A stretch of DNA of 8,526 nucleotides, from NCBI GenBank assembly GCA_024691475.1, contig JAILNP010000124.1, positions 1 to 8,526 on the forward strand. Direction: 5' to 3'. The stretch is from Denitrobacterium sp024691475 (GTDB lineage: Bacteria; Actinomycetota; Coriobacteriia; Coriobacteriales; Eggerthellaceae). Position numbers and translations under genes: made by a program. The notes under the pieces were generated by a model. That model saw only the letters and a list, made by a program, of their open reading frames with translations. It ran no database searches and was not told the DNA's origin. Below, in pieces: positions 1 through 5,348 of this stretch; the first letter of the stretch is position 1; each line of letters opens with the position of its first letter.

Positions 1-125
1 TTCGAGTACAATGTTTGCATTCGCGAGGGATGCGAGCCATCAACTGTTTGTCCGAGACGAACAACTCGCAGTTTCGCGACACATAGAGAGCGCCTGCTTA
101 AGCTTCAACTGGAGGGGGAGAGGAT

Positions 126-1040
126 ATGAGGCTGGAACAGCTCGAATACTTCGCACTGACGTATCAGACGAAAAGTTACGCTGCTGCGGCGAAGCAGATT
201 CCCATGACTCCGCAGGGGTTATCCAAGTCAATGCATTCTCTTGAAACGGAACTAGGGGTTCCCCTGTTCGTGGTGAGCGAGAGCGGTGAGCTGGAGCCAA
301 CGCCCTACGCCGACGACGTGCTCGCCTTCGCCCGTCGATACGATACGAGCTACACGTCGCTGAAAGAGTCGATCAAGCGCCGGCTTGATGTCGAGCGCGG
401 GCAGGTGGAAGTGGGTATTTGCCTGGGAATCCTGGGGTATTTGGGGCCCGATTTTATCGAGGGCTTTTCGGCGGCCTATCCGAATATCACCTTGCGCTAT
501 TACGAGGTGAGCGATTCTGTATGCGACGAACGGCTGCGAAAGGGAGATTACAACCTGGCACTTACCATTGCTCCCTACGAAAATGACTTTCTTACGAAGG
601 AGCTGTATTCGACGCCAGTGTTCTACTGGCTGAATGCGGACGACCCGCTTGCCCGGAAGAGCTCCCTATCCATCGGGGATTTCGAGGGGCGGGACGTTGC
701 CATGCCGGGTAGCGACTTCAAGTGCTATTCGACATTTGCCTCGCAATGCGAGAAAGCCGACGTATCGTCTCGCGTAACGTATACGTCGGCCGAGATCTTT
801 CGTCTGTATGAGTTCGCGCGTCAGGGTTTGGGCCTTAGCTTCTCGGCGGGGCATCTCGCGGAGATGCCGATCTTTCGCGATAACCCCGAAGTCGTGGCGC
901 TTCCGCTGGAGGGTGCTTACTGGCGCTTCGGCATCTCGCGCTTGCCCTTCCGACCGCTTTCCTGGGCCGAACAAGCATTCTACGACTACTGCCTAACGGG
1001 CGTCCCCTCCCTTTCCGTTACGAATCAGTTCGAGAGCTAG
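126..1040 (+). CDS. LysR-family transcriptional regulator
   Basis: This 304-residue protein has the length and layout of a LysR-type regulator. Residues 1-60 form the winged helix-turn-helix: it opens with MRLEQLEYFALTYQTKSYAA, continues through the recognition-helix region MTPQGLSKSMHSLE, and reaches the wing near GVPLFV. A linker helix (about 61-90) leads to a substrate-binding-like domain that starts at VEVGICLGILGYL and runs to about residue 290. The ATG at 126 is preceded by a purine-rich ribosome site (GGAGGGGGAGAGG, 111-123), which fixes the start. Family knowledge says such proteins bind DNA as dimers or tetramers and respond to a small ligand; the ligand cannot be read from the sequence. 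LysR proteins often control a divergent neighbour, but only 125 bases lie upstream here, so the target is not visible. It is followed by a repeat-rich region and no co-directional partner, so it is probably monocistronic. Confidence 0.93.
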   Translation: MRLEQLEYFALTYQTKSYAAAAKQIPMTPQGLSKSMHSLETELGVPLFVVSESGELEPTPYADDVLAFARRYDTSYTSLKESIKRRLDVERGQVEVGICLGILGYLGPDFIEGFSAAYPNITLRYYEVSDSVCDERLRKGDYNLALTIAPYENDFLTKELYSTPVFYWLNADDPLARKSSLSIGDFEGRDVAMPGSDFKCYSTFASQCEKADVSSRVTYTSAEIFRLYEFARQGLGLSFSAGHLAEMPIFRDNPEVVALPLEGAYWRFGISRLPFRPLSWAEQAFYDYCLTGVPSLSVTNQFES

Positions 1041-1070
1041 TCTCGCATGGCCCGTTGTAAAACGCCGTCG

Positions 1071-1120
1071 ACCCTTAATGCGCCCCGGTAGGCTCGCTTT
1101 CAACTGGGTTAAGGGTTTAA
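1071..1120 (+). terminator. Weak candidate terminator after the LysR gene
   Basis: ACCCTTAA (1071-1078) and TTAAGGGT (1109-1116) form a perfect 8-bp inverted repeat around a 30-base loop, 30 bases past the LysR stop. It is followed only by TTAAAA, so the U-tract is poor. It could be a weak or factor-assisted terminator, or simply a dyad. No better terminator for the LysR gene is visible before the repeat element starts. Confidence 0.3.
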
Positions 1121-1213
1121 AAGGAGCCTATAATCCTCTCAACGCGAACGTCAGGTTGCGTTGGGACCCAAGTGGGGCGTCCATGCTTGGCGCGTGCGAA
1201 ACCTCCCGACTTC

Positions 1214-1243
1214 GGCCCACCCGCGAATCCCCCTTTGGGGCAC
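1214..1243 (+). repeat. Subterminal inverted repeat, left copy
   Basis: This 30-bp segment is repeated in inverted orientation at 1513-1542 with two mismatches. Its core CCCCCTTTGGGG is itself a near-palindrome that could form a small hairpin. Its position in the left arm, mirrored in the right arm, is one of the main reasons for treating 1130-1624 as one element. Confidence 0.8.
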
Positions 1244-1253
1244 TGTGAAAGCA

Positions 1254-1339
1254 CCAAAAAGCGCTGAACCCGGGGTTGCCAGCGGAGAGCGGGAGGCGAA
1301 GCCTCACGCAAATCCGCGGGCAATCCCGGGCAGCGCAAA
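1254..1339. repeat. Secondary palindromic segment flanked by 9-bp direct repeats
   Basis: This segment exists only in the left arm of the larger element. It is bounded by two copies of GTGAAAGCA (1245-1253 and 1340-1348), which looks like a 9-bp target-site duplication. Inside it, GCGCTG (1261-1266) pairs with CAGCGC (1331-1336), CCCGGGGTTGCC (1269-1280) pairs with GGCAATCCCGGG (1319-1330) with one mismatch, and GAGGC-GAA-GCCTC (1293-1305) forms an apical hairpin. The result is a nested stem of about 76 bases. I infer a separate small palindromic insertion into the older element, though a structured part of one element is equally possible. Confidence 0.5.
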
Positions 1340-1388
1340 GTGAAAGCATGAACCAGCGAACGCACGAGCGTGGGCCGCACGACTACTG

Positions 1389-1478
1389 CCCGTGAACAGG
1401 GGACGGAGGTTTGTTCACGTCGGGCATCGCATTCTGCGCATCTGGCCCGTGAACAAACCTCCGTCCCCTGTTTACGGG
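1389..1478. repeat. Central 31-bp palindrome with internally dyadic arms
   Basis: The arms 1389-1419 and 1448-1478 are reverse complements at 30 of 31 positions. The single difference (G1394 against T1473) would be a G-U pair in RNA. A 28-base loop (1420-1447) separates them. Each arm is a dyad in itself: CGTGAACA (1391-1398) and TGTTCACG (1412-1419) enclose GGGGACGGAGGTT in the left arm, and the right arm repeats this layout inverted. Repeats built on a GGGGACGG core between short inverted arms recall families associated with IS200-like REP-associated transposases; this link is from memory and not tested here. Confidence 0.75.
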
Positions 1479-1512
1479 GTATCAACTTGTGCCCACGCGA
1501 GCAGCGGAGCGG

Positions 1513-1542
1513 GTGCCCCAAAGGGGGATACGCGGGCGGGCC
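1513..1542 (-). repeat. Subterminal inverted repeat, right copy
   Basis: This is the inverted partner of 1214-1243, matching at 28 of 30 positions. It contains GTGCCCCAAAGGGGGAT, which can form a short hairpin on its own. It lies between the central palindrome and the terminator hairpin near the right end of the element. Confidence 0.8.
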
Positions 1543-1563
1543 TCCGGGACCTTCCCGCACCAA

Positions 1564-1591
1564 CAAGAAAGGGGCGCCCATCGGACGCCCC
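1564..1591 (-). terminator. Intrinsic terminator for the minus-strand small membrane gene
   Basis: Read on the minus strand, GGGGCGTCC-GAT-GGGCGCCCC (bases 1591 to 1571) forms a 9-bp stem with one G-U pair and a 3-base loop. It is followed directly by TTTCTTGTT. It sits 29 bases past the stop codon of the minus-strand gene at 1621-1812, the right place for its terminator. The stem includes the GGACGCCCCA inverted repeat of the palindromic element, so the element appears to supply this terminator. Confidence 0.65.
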
Positions 1592-1620
1592 AAGAGAATC
1601 AGCAGTGTGCGTTGGGAGGA

Positions 1621-1812
1621 TTATTCCTCGTCGTCATCGTCGTCGAAGAAGCTCCAGTCGTCTTCCGACTTTTCGTGGTTCTTGTAGATCTGGCGCGTAC
1701 GGCGCTCCATGATGACGCACGCAATGAGGCAGATGACGATGGTTGCGGCAAACAGTACGCCCAAGCCAGCGTACGATTCGAACAGAAAATGATATACAGC
1801 CTCGAAATCCAT
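1621..1812 (-). CDS. Small single-pass membrane protein with acidic tail
   Basis: I do not recognise this 63-residue protein. Residues 17-36 (GLGVLFAATIVICLIACVIM) are a clear transmembrane segment. A basic stretch follows (ERRTRQIYKNHEK), so by the positive-inside rule the C-terminus should be cytoplasmic. The protein ends in a highly acidic tail (DDDDDEE, after DDWSFF). The ATG at 1812 has AGAGG upstream on the minus strand with a 5-base gap; an overlapping ATG at 1816 is out of frame and would lose the membrane segment. It is divergent from serS and shares a short promoter region with it. The stop codon (1623 to 1621) lies within the right terminal inverted repeat of the palindromic element, so the original C-terminus could have been altered by insertion. 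It could be a small regulatory membrane peptide; no function is assigned. Confidence 0.62.
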   Translation of the reverse strand: MDFEAVYHFLFESYAGLGVLFAATIVICLIACVIMERRTRQIYKNHEKSEDDWSFFDDDDDEE

Positions 1813-1856
1813 GCATGCCTCTTACGTTGTAGTTTCAAAGGATAGTTGCTGAATAG

Positions 1857-1864
1857 AGTATACT
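1857..1864. promoter_or_regulatory. Palindromic -10 candidate serving both serS and the divergent small gene
   Basis: AGTATACT (1857-1864) is a perfect palindrome that reads TATACT, a good -10 hexamer, on both strands (1859-1864 on +, 1862-1857 on -). It lies between the divergent starts at 1812 and 1960. Flanking GAATAG (1851-1856) and CTATTC (1863-1868) extend the dyad loosely. The -35 matches at the right spacing are poor on both strands, so this is a candidate only. Confidence 0.4.
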
Positions 1865-1959
1865 ATTCCATCGCATTAGCCCAGCGGATTTCGCGGTGCT
1901 CTGCCGCAAAACACAACAACCGCGGGCATGTAGAACTATCAGCTCTAGCAGGAGGCATC

Positions 1960-3243
1960 ATGCTCGACGCACGTTTCGTAAGAGAAAACCCAGAACTTGT
2001 CGCAACCGCGATGAAGAACCGCAACTTCCCCTGGGATTCTTCACGTTTCAGTGAGCTTGACGAAAAGCGTCGCGCTGTCATTACCGAAGAAGAGGCCCTG
2101 CAGGCCGAGCGCAACGCCATGTCGAAGAGCATTGGCGCGCTCATGGGCCAGGGCAAGAAGGACGAGGCCGAAGAGGCCAAGGCCAAGGTTCGCGCAATCA
2201 ACGAGAAGCTCGACGAGCTCGCCGTTGCCCATCGCGAGGCAGAAGAGGCCGTGCATACGCTGCTCATGAGCGTTCCGAACATTCCGCACGAGTCCACTCC
2301 CGTGGGCAAGGACGAAACGGAGAACCCCGAGGTGCGCCGTTGGGGCACTCCGCGTGAGTTCGACTTCGAATACAAGGCCCATTGGGATCTTGGCACCGAC
2401 CTGGGCATGATTGACTTCGAGCGTGCCACGAAGCTTTCCGGTAGCCGCTTCGTGCTGCTGGGCGGTATGGGCGCTCGCCTGGAGCGCGCGCTCATCAACT
2501 TCATGGCCAACACGCATGCGAGCCGTGGCTTCAAGGAATGGTGGTGTCCCAGCCTGGTGAACCGTGAGACCATGACGGGTACCGGCCAGCTCCCCAAGTT
2601 CGAAGAGGACCTGTTCAAGACCAAGGACGAGAGCCTGTACCTCATCCCCACGGCCGAGGTGCCGCTTACGAACATCCACGCCGGCGAAGTGCTGGAGGCT
2701 TCCGACCTCCCGCTGCGCTACACCGCGTTCACGAACTGCTTCCGCGAGGAAGCCGGCAGCGCGGGTCGCGACACGCGTGGCCTCATTCGCCTGCATCAGT
2801 TCGATAAGGTCGAAATGGTGAAGTTCGCCAAGCCCGAAGAGGCTTACGACGAGCTGGAAAGCCTTACGGAAGAGGCGGAATACATTCTGCAGCAGCTGGG
2901 TCTGCCGTATCGCGTCATCACGCTGTGCACGGGCGACCTGGGCTTCTCTGCCGCCAAGACGTACGACCTGGAAGTGTGGCTGCCCAGCTACAACGACTAC
3001 AAGGAAATCAGCTCCTGCAGCTGCTGTGGCGATTTCCAGGCGCGTCGTGCGCACATCAAGTATCGCGACCCCGAGAACTTCAAGGGCACGCGCTATGTGA
3101 ACACGCTGAATGGCTCGGGTCTGGCCGTTGGCCGCACCATGGCTGCCATCATGGAAAACTATCAGAACGCCGACGGCACTATTACTGTGCCCGAGGTGCT
3201 CGTGCCCTACATGGGCGGGGTTACGGTCATTGAGCCGGAGTAA
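1960..3243 (+). CDS. serS: Seryl-tRNA synthetase
   Basis: SerS charges tRNA-Ser (and tRNA-Sec) with serine in the cytoplasm, using ATP. The 427-residue product has the usual bacterial length. Residues 1 to about 105 form the N-terminal helical hairpin that grips the long variable arm of tRNA-Ser, visible as a charged Glu/Lys/Ala-rich coiled coil. The class II catalytic core follows: the TAEVPLTN serine-binding loop (231-238), motif 2 with FREE (261-264), the CSCCGDFQARR region (353-363) and motif 3 GSGLAVGR (385-392). The reading frame is open from 1846, but ATG 1960 is chosen because AGGAGG (1950-1955) lies just upstream and the protein then begins MLDARFVRENPE, the normal SerS start. The leader shows small possible hairpins but no T-box sequence. 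The next gene overlaps its 3' end, so serS probably heads an operon of three genes. Confidence 0.98.
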   Translation: MLDARFVRENPELVATAMKNRNFPWDSSRFSELDEKRRAVITEEEALQAERNAMSKSIGALMGQGKKDEAEEAKAKVRAINEKLDELAVAHREAEEAVHTLLMSVPNIPHESTPVGKDETENPEVRRWGTPREFDFEYKAHWDLGTDLGMIDFERATKLSGSRFVLLGGMGARLERALINFMANTHASRGFKEWWCPSLVNRETMTGTGQLPKFEEDLFKTKDESLYLIPTAEVPLTNIHAGEVLEASDLPLRYTAFTNCFREEAGSAGRDTRGLIRLHQFDKVEMVKFAKPEEAYDELESLTEEAEYILQQLGLPYRVITLCTGDLGFSAAKTYDLEVWLPSYNDYKEISSCSCCGDFQARRAHIKYRDPENFKGTRYVNTLNGSGLAVGRTMAAIMENYQNADGTITVPEVLVPYMGGVTVIEPE

Positions 3244-3949
3244 TCCCAAGAAGCCCACGCCCCGCAAGCGTTCGAAGGCGAGCGAGGCCAAAGAGAAGAA
3301 GGTTCAGGCAAGCGCGCAGGAGGAAACTTCTGCGCGTGCGCATGCTAGGCCCAGCGTTCGCAAGTCCGTGGGCGAAGATGCCAAGCAGCAGGCGCGTCGT
3401 GCAACGGTGAATGCTCGCGAGCGTGCTGCGCAGATGCGCTCGCAGCACGAGGCGCGCGAGCAAAAGGCGCAGGCGGCGGCAGAGGCGAAACCTCAGCAAA
3501 CGTCCAAGAATACTGCGCCCAAGCGGGCATCCAGAGTATCGAAGCGCATGAAGATCGTGCTCGCTCTTGTGTTGGCGGTGGTGCTTGCCGTGGGCGCTAC
3601 GGTGGCGTATTGCGTCTGGGATATCTGGTACCGCTACGACGATGTCGCCGATATCCAGGGCGAATGGATTTCCCAGGAGGGTGCCGCGCTCATTATCGAT
3701 GGCAGCCAGATGCAGCTTACCGATACCGTTTCGTATGCGTATACGATTGACACGCAGGCAAAAACGATATCCTTTACGTACGCTAACGCGCAGGGGCAGG
3801 CCGCCTATCATTTCAGCCCCGATCGGCAGCAGCTGGTCATCGAAGATGGCGGAACGACGGACTGGCTGGTTATCCTGGGCGTTGCCAGCGACACCGCATT
3901 GACGGAAACGCCAGAGGCGGGCACGACGGTGCTTACCCGCGTGAACTAG
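3230..3949 (+). CDS. Membrane protein with long basic N-terminal tail
   Basis: I do not recognise this protein. With a TTG start at 3230 it has 239 residues. Residues 1-106 are very rich in Lys, Arg, Ala, Gln and Glu, with helical and coiled-coil character and no membrane segment. A hydrophobic helix follows at about 109-130 (VLALVLAVVLAVGATVAYCV). The rest, about 131-239, reads as a beta-rich outward-facing domain beginning ADIQGEWISQEG and ending near the stop, somewhat like small lipocalin-like or lipoprotein-type domains. The start is uncertain. TTG 3230 overlaps serS by 14 bases and has GGCGGGG (3214-3220) upstream; an ATG at 3548 would keep only the membrane and outer domains, but the codon pattern of 3244-3547 looks coding. 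Overlap with serS and an 11-base gap to the next gene suggest co-transcription. The basic tail could bind nucleic acid or an acidic partner on the inner face; that is speculation. Confidence 0.75.
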   Translation: MSRSNPKKPTPRKRSKASEAKEKKVQASAQEETSARAHARPSVRKSVGEDAKQQARRATVNARERAAQMRSQHEAREQKAQAAAEAKPQQTSKNTAPKRASRVSKRMKIVLALVLAVVLAVGATVAYCVWDIWYRYDDVADIQGEWISQEGAALIIDGSQMQLTDTVSYAYTIDTQAKTISFTYANAQGQAAYHFSPDRQQLVIEDGGTTDWLVILGVASDTALTETPEAGTTVLTRVN

Positions 3950-3960
3950 AAAGAGGACCC

Positions 3961-4449
3961 ATGGAAGAAACGATGTCTCAGGCTCCCATGCAGGAGCAGG
4001 AAGGCAAACAGGCAGATAGCGCCCCGCGCGGAAAGCACTCCGTGGCGGGTTTGCCGCTTGTCATCGACCATATTACCGTGCGTTCCGATCGCATGGTGTG
4101 CCGCGTGCGCGTAAGCCCTGCGCTGCGTTATACCACGCCGGGCATGGCGCATCGCGCATTGGAGAAGATGCCTAGCTTGGCGCATCATTCTTGCGTGAAT
4201 GAGAATGGCGATACCTTCGCAAGCGCCATCGAGCATACTCCTTTGCCCCATTTGCTGGAGCATGTCACGATCGACCTGCTTACGCAGCGAACGGAGCGTT
4301 CCGATTACGTATACGCGGGCGTGACCGAATGGCTCGACGAAGAGCGTGGCGTTGCGCGCGTGCAGGTATCTATGCTCAGCGACATTGAGTCGTTTGCCGC
4401 GTTCCGCGATGCCGCGAATTTCATTAATAACCTCATTGTGGGTGCGTAG
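3961..4449 (+). CDS. Orphan cyanophycin-synthetase N-terminal-like protein
   Basis: The 162-residue product resembles the N-terminal domain of cyanophycin synthetase (CphA) without the ATP-grasp and Mur-ligase domains. After a polar tail (about 1-27), residues 66-107 carry the run LEKMPSLAHHSC followed by HTPLPHLLEHVTIDLL, which matches the CphA pattern of a pro-His-Leu stretch and then a G/L-HxxEHxALEL helix. The C-terminal part (118-160) has the conserved style of YAGVTEW, VARVQVSM and FRDAANFINNLI that closes that domain. In CphA this domain helps bind the growing polymer; here, with no catalytic partner in the window, the role is unknown. ATG 3961 has AGAGG at 3952-3956; an in-frame ATG at 3973 is an alternative start. 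It is the last gene of the probable serS operon and is followed by a strong terminator. Confidence 0.82.
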   Translation: MEETMSQAPMQEQEGKQADSAPRGKHSVAGLPLVIDHITVRSDRMVCRVRVSPALRYTTPGMAHRALEKMPSLAHHSCVNENGDTFASAIEHTPLPHLLEHVTIDLLTQRTERSDYVYAGVTEWLDEERGVARVQVSMLSDIESFAAFRDAANFINNLIVGA

Positions 4450-4473
4450 CGCATTTGTTCAGATAGAGCGTAA

Positions 4474-4508
4474 AAATGAGCCACCGGCTTTGTGCTGGTG
4501 GCTCATTT
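4474..4508. terminator. Bidirectional intrinsic terminator between convergent genes
   Basis: AAATGAGCCACC (4474-4485) and GGTGGCTCATTT (4497-4508) form a perfect 12-bp stem that extends inward by three more pairs (one G-U), leaving a 5-base loop. On the + strand it ends in ATTTCGTT, and on the - strand in ATTTTTACG. It lies 24 bases past the stop of the + gene and 20 bases past the stop of the - strand zinc-ribbon gene, so it can serve both. Confidence 0.88.
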
Positions 4509-4528
4509 CGTTGCTATGGAAGGCCCTG

Positions 4529-4987
4529 TTACTTCAGGAGCTTGATCTTTCCCACGAGGGGCAGTTCCGTGAGCTCGCCATGGTAGGCCTGAACGGTGCC
4601 CATGATGCCAACAACGAGCAGGAAGATGGCGAGGATGCCGCCAATGAGGATGATGGACAGGAAAGCCGCAATAATCGAACCGATGAAGATGACGAGCGCC
4701 TGGTTCAGATGGTGCTTGATGAAGGGGTCGGTGTCCTTGTCGGCCACGCATGCGGCAAAGATGAGGGGGAGCAGGCCCCAGTAGACGCTCATGGCCAGGG
4801 CGCGCGAGGTGCCGGTGGTCTGGGCGTAGACCTTCTGGTTGGCTGCAGGCTGGTAGTTGGGCTGCTGCGGTGCCTCGTAGGTGGCGTTTGCCTGCTGGGC
4901 GCTTTCCTGGTTGGGTACGGTCGTACCGCAGGAATCGCAGGTCGAGCTGCCTTCGGCAAGTTGCTTACCGCAATTCGGACAAAACAT
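4529..4987 (-). CDS. Zinc-ribbon membrane protein, DUF4870-like
   Basis: The 152-residue protein begins with a short zinc ribbon: Cys3, Cys6, Cys17 and Cys20 in a CxxC-x10-CxxC arrangement. A Gln/Asn/Pro/Tyr-rich linker (about 26-58) follows. The C-terminal part has membrane segments at about 64-82, 96-114 and 116-135, and resembles the DUF4870/Tic20-like family: FIKHHLNQALVIF (89-101) and the closing AYHGELTELPLVGKI (134-148) are the recognisable marks. The frame is open far upstream, but ATG 4987 is the start because AAGGAG (5000-4995 on the minus strand) lies 7 bases before it and the zinc ribbon begins immediately. It is convergent with the serS operon and divergent from the XRE gene. Zinc-ribbon plus small membrane domain proteins are common in Gram-positive genomes and mostly uncharacterised. 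Confidence 0.88.
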   Translation of the reverse strand: MFCPNCGKQLAEGSSTCDSCGTTVPNQESAQQANATYEAPQQPNYQPAANQKVYAQTTGTSRALAMSVYWGLLPLIFAACVADKDTDPFIKHHLNQALVIFIGSIIAAFLSIILIGGILAIFLLVVGIMGTVQAYHGELTELPLVGKIKLLK

Positions 4988-5348
4988 AGTTACACTCCTT
5001 GCTTCGATGATGCGCTTTTGTCGCGCAAGCAGATAGAGTATCACAACCTGGGAAAATGCAGCTTGTGAACGTAGATGGTTGCGAAGGGCGTACTGCTGCT
5101 TTTCAGGGGCTTGTATGGCGCACCGGGCGGTTGCGCACGGGTAGATGATTGCCCTTTTCGATCTTTTCCCTTGGGGTGGCAAGAATGAATATGTTTCGGC
5201 ATAATATGCCCTTGACCAGGCAATGCAACCGCTGGTTGCCAGCTTTTGGCAGTTTGCCAAGCAGGGTGTATGGCCTTTTGCCGTTTGCAACCGCATTATG
5301 TTCGGTGCGCGCAACGAACGACAACGCAAAACCGCTAAGGAGTTAGAA
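4988..5348. other. Divergent intergenic region with dyad cluster
   Basis: No gene is supported in these 361 bases between the zinc-ribbon gene (-) and the XRE gene (+). The leader of the minus gene can form a small hairpin (TGCGC 5011-5015 with GCGCA 5023-5027). A palindrome GCATA-A-TATGC lies at 5199-5209 and could include a -10-like sequence. TTGACC at 5212-5217 resembles a -35, but no convincing -10 follows at the right spacing. The dyad cluster at 5225-5260 is listed separately. Open frames extend through this region only because upstream in-frame start codons exist. Confidence 0.5.
5225..5260 (+). promoter_or_regulatory. Overlapping dyads upstream of the XRE gene, possible operator
   Basis: Three dyads are packed together: GCAACC-GCT-GGTTGC (5225-5239), GCTGG-TTG-CCAGC (5231-5243) and TTGGCA-GTT-TGCCAA (5246-5260). 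The first two share bases and cannot form together as hairpins. The word TTGCCA or its complement occurs three times, and GCAACCGC recurs at 5287-5294. A helix-turn-helix gene starts 88 bases downstream, so these are plausible operator sites for that regulator. Binding is inferred only from position and symmetry. Confidence 0.4.

Larger units (their letters stand above)
1130..1624. mobile_element. Nested palindromic MITE/REP-like element without a coding region
   Basis: This 495-bp stretch holds no convincing gene but is an imperfect palindrome at several scales. The ends are 16-bp inverted repeats that match at 15 positions: ATAATCCTCTCAACGC (1130-1145) and GCGTTGGGAGGATTAT (1609-1624). Moving inward, TGGGGCGTCC (1173-1182) faces GGACGCCCCA (1583-1592); a 30-bp pair at 1214-1243 and 1513-1542 matches at 28 positions; GCGTGGGC (1368-1375) faces GCCCACGC (1491-1498); and the centre is a 31-bp palindrome (1389-1419 and 1448-1478). 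The left arm is longer by about 110 bases, mostly a second palindromic segment (1254-1339). A TA target duplication (1131-1132, 1622-1623) is possible but cannot be told apart from the symmetry of the ends. I infer a non-autonomous mobile repeat (MITE-like or REP/REPIN-like). A structured RNA or paired terminators are alternatives. No transposase lies in the window. Confidence 0.6.

Noticed and set aside
1214..1542. CRISPR array or direct-repeat array
   Set aside because: The repeats are inverted pairs, not regularly spaced direct repeats, and no cas gene is present.
1117..1712. Several open frames on both strands through the repeat element
   Set aside because: Their translations are Pro/Arg/Gly-rich with no domain, they overlap one another, and they cover inverted repeats. 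No ribosome site supports any of them.
1846..1959. An upstream serS start giving a 465-residue protein, and a possible T-box leader
   Set aside because: The extra residues do not match the SerS N-terminus and AGGAGG points to ATG 1960. The T-box signature and a specifier-loop layout are absent; only short possible hairpins are seen.
2041..3291. A 416-residue open frame on the minus strand across serS
   Set aside because: It lies opposite serS, has no ribosome site or recognisable domain, and follows from the codon bias of serS. The serS frame is certain.
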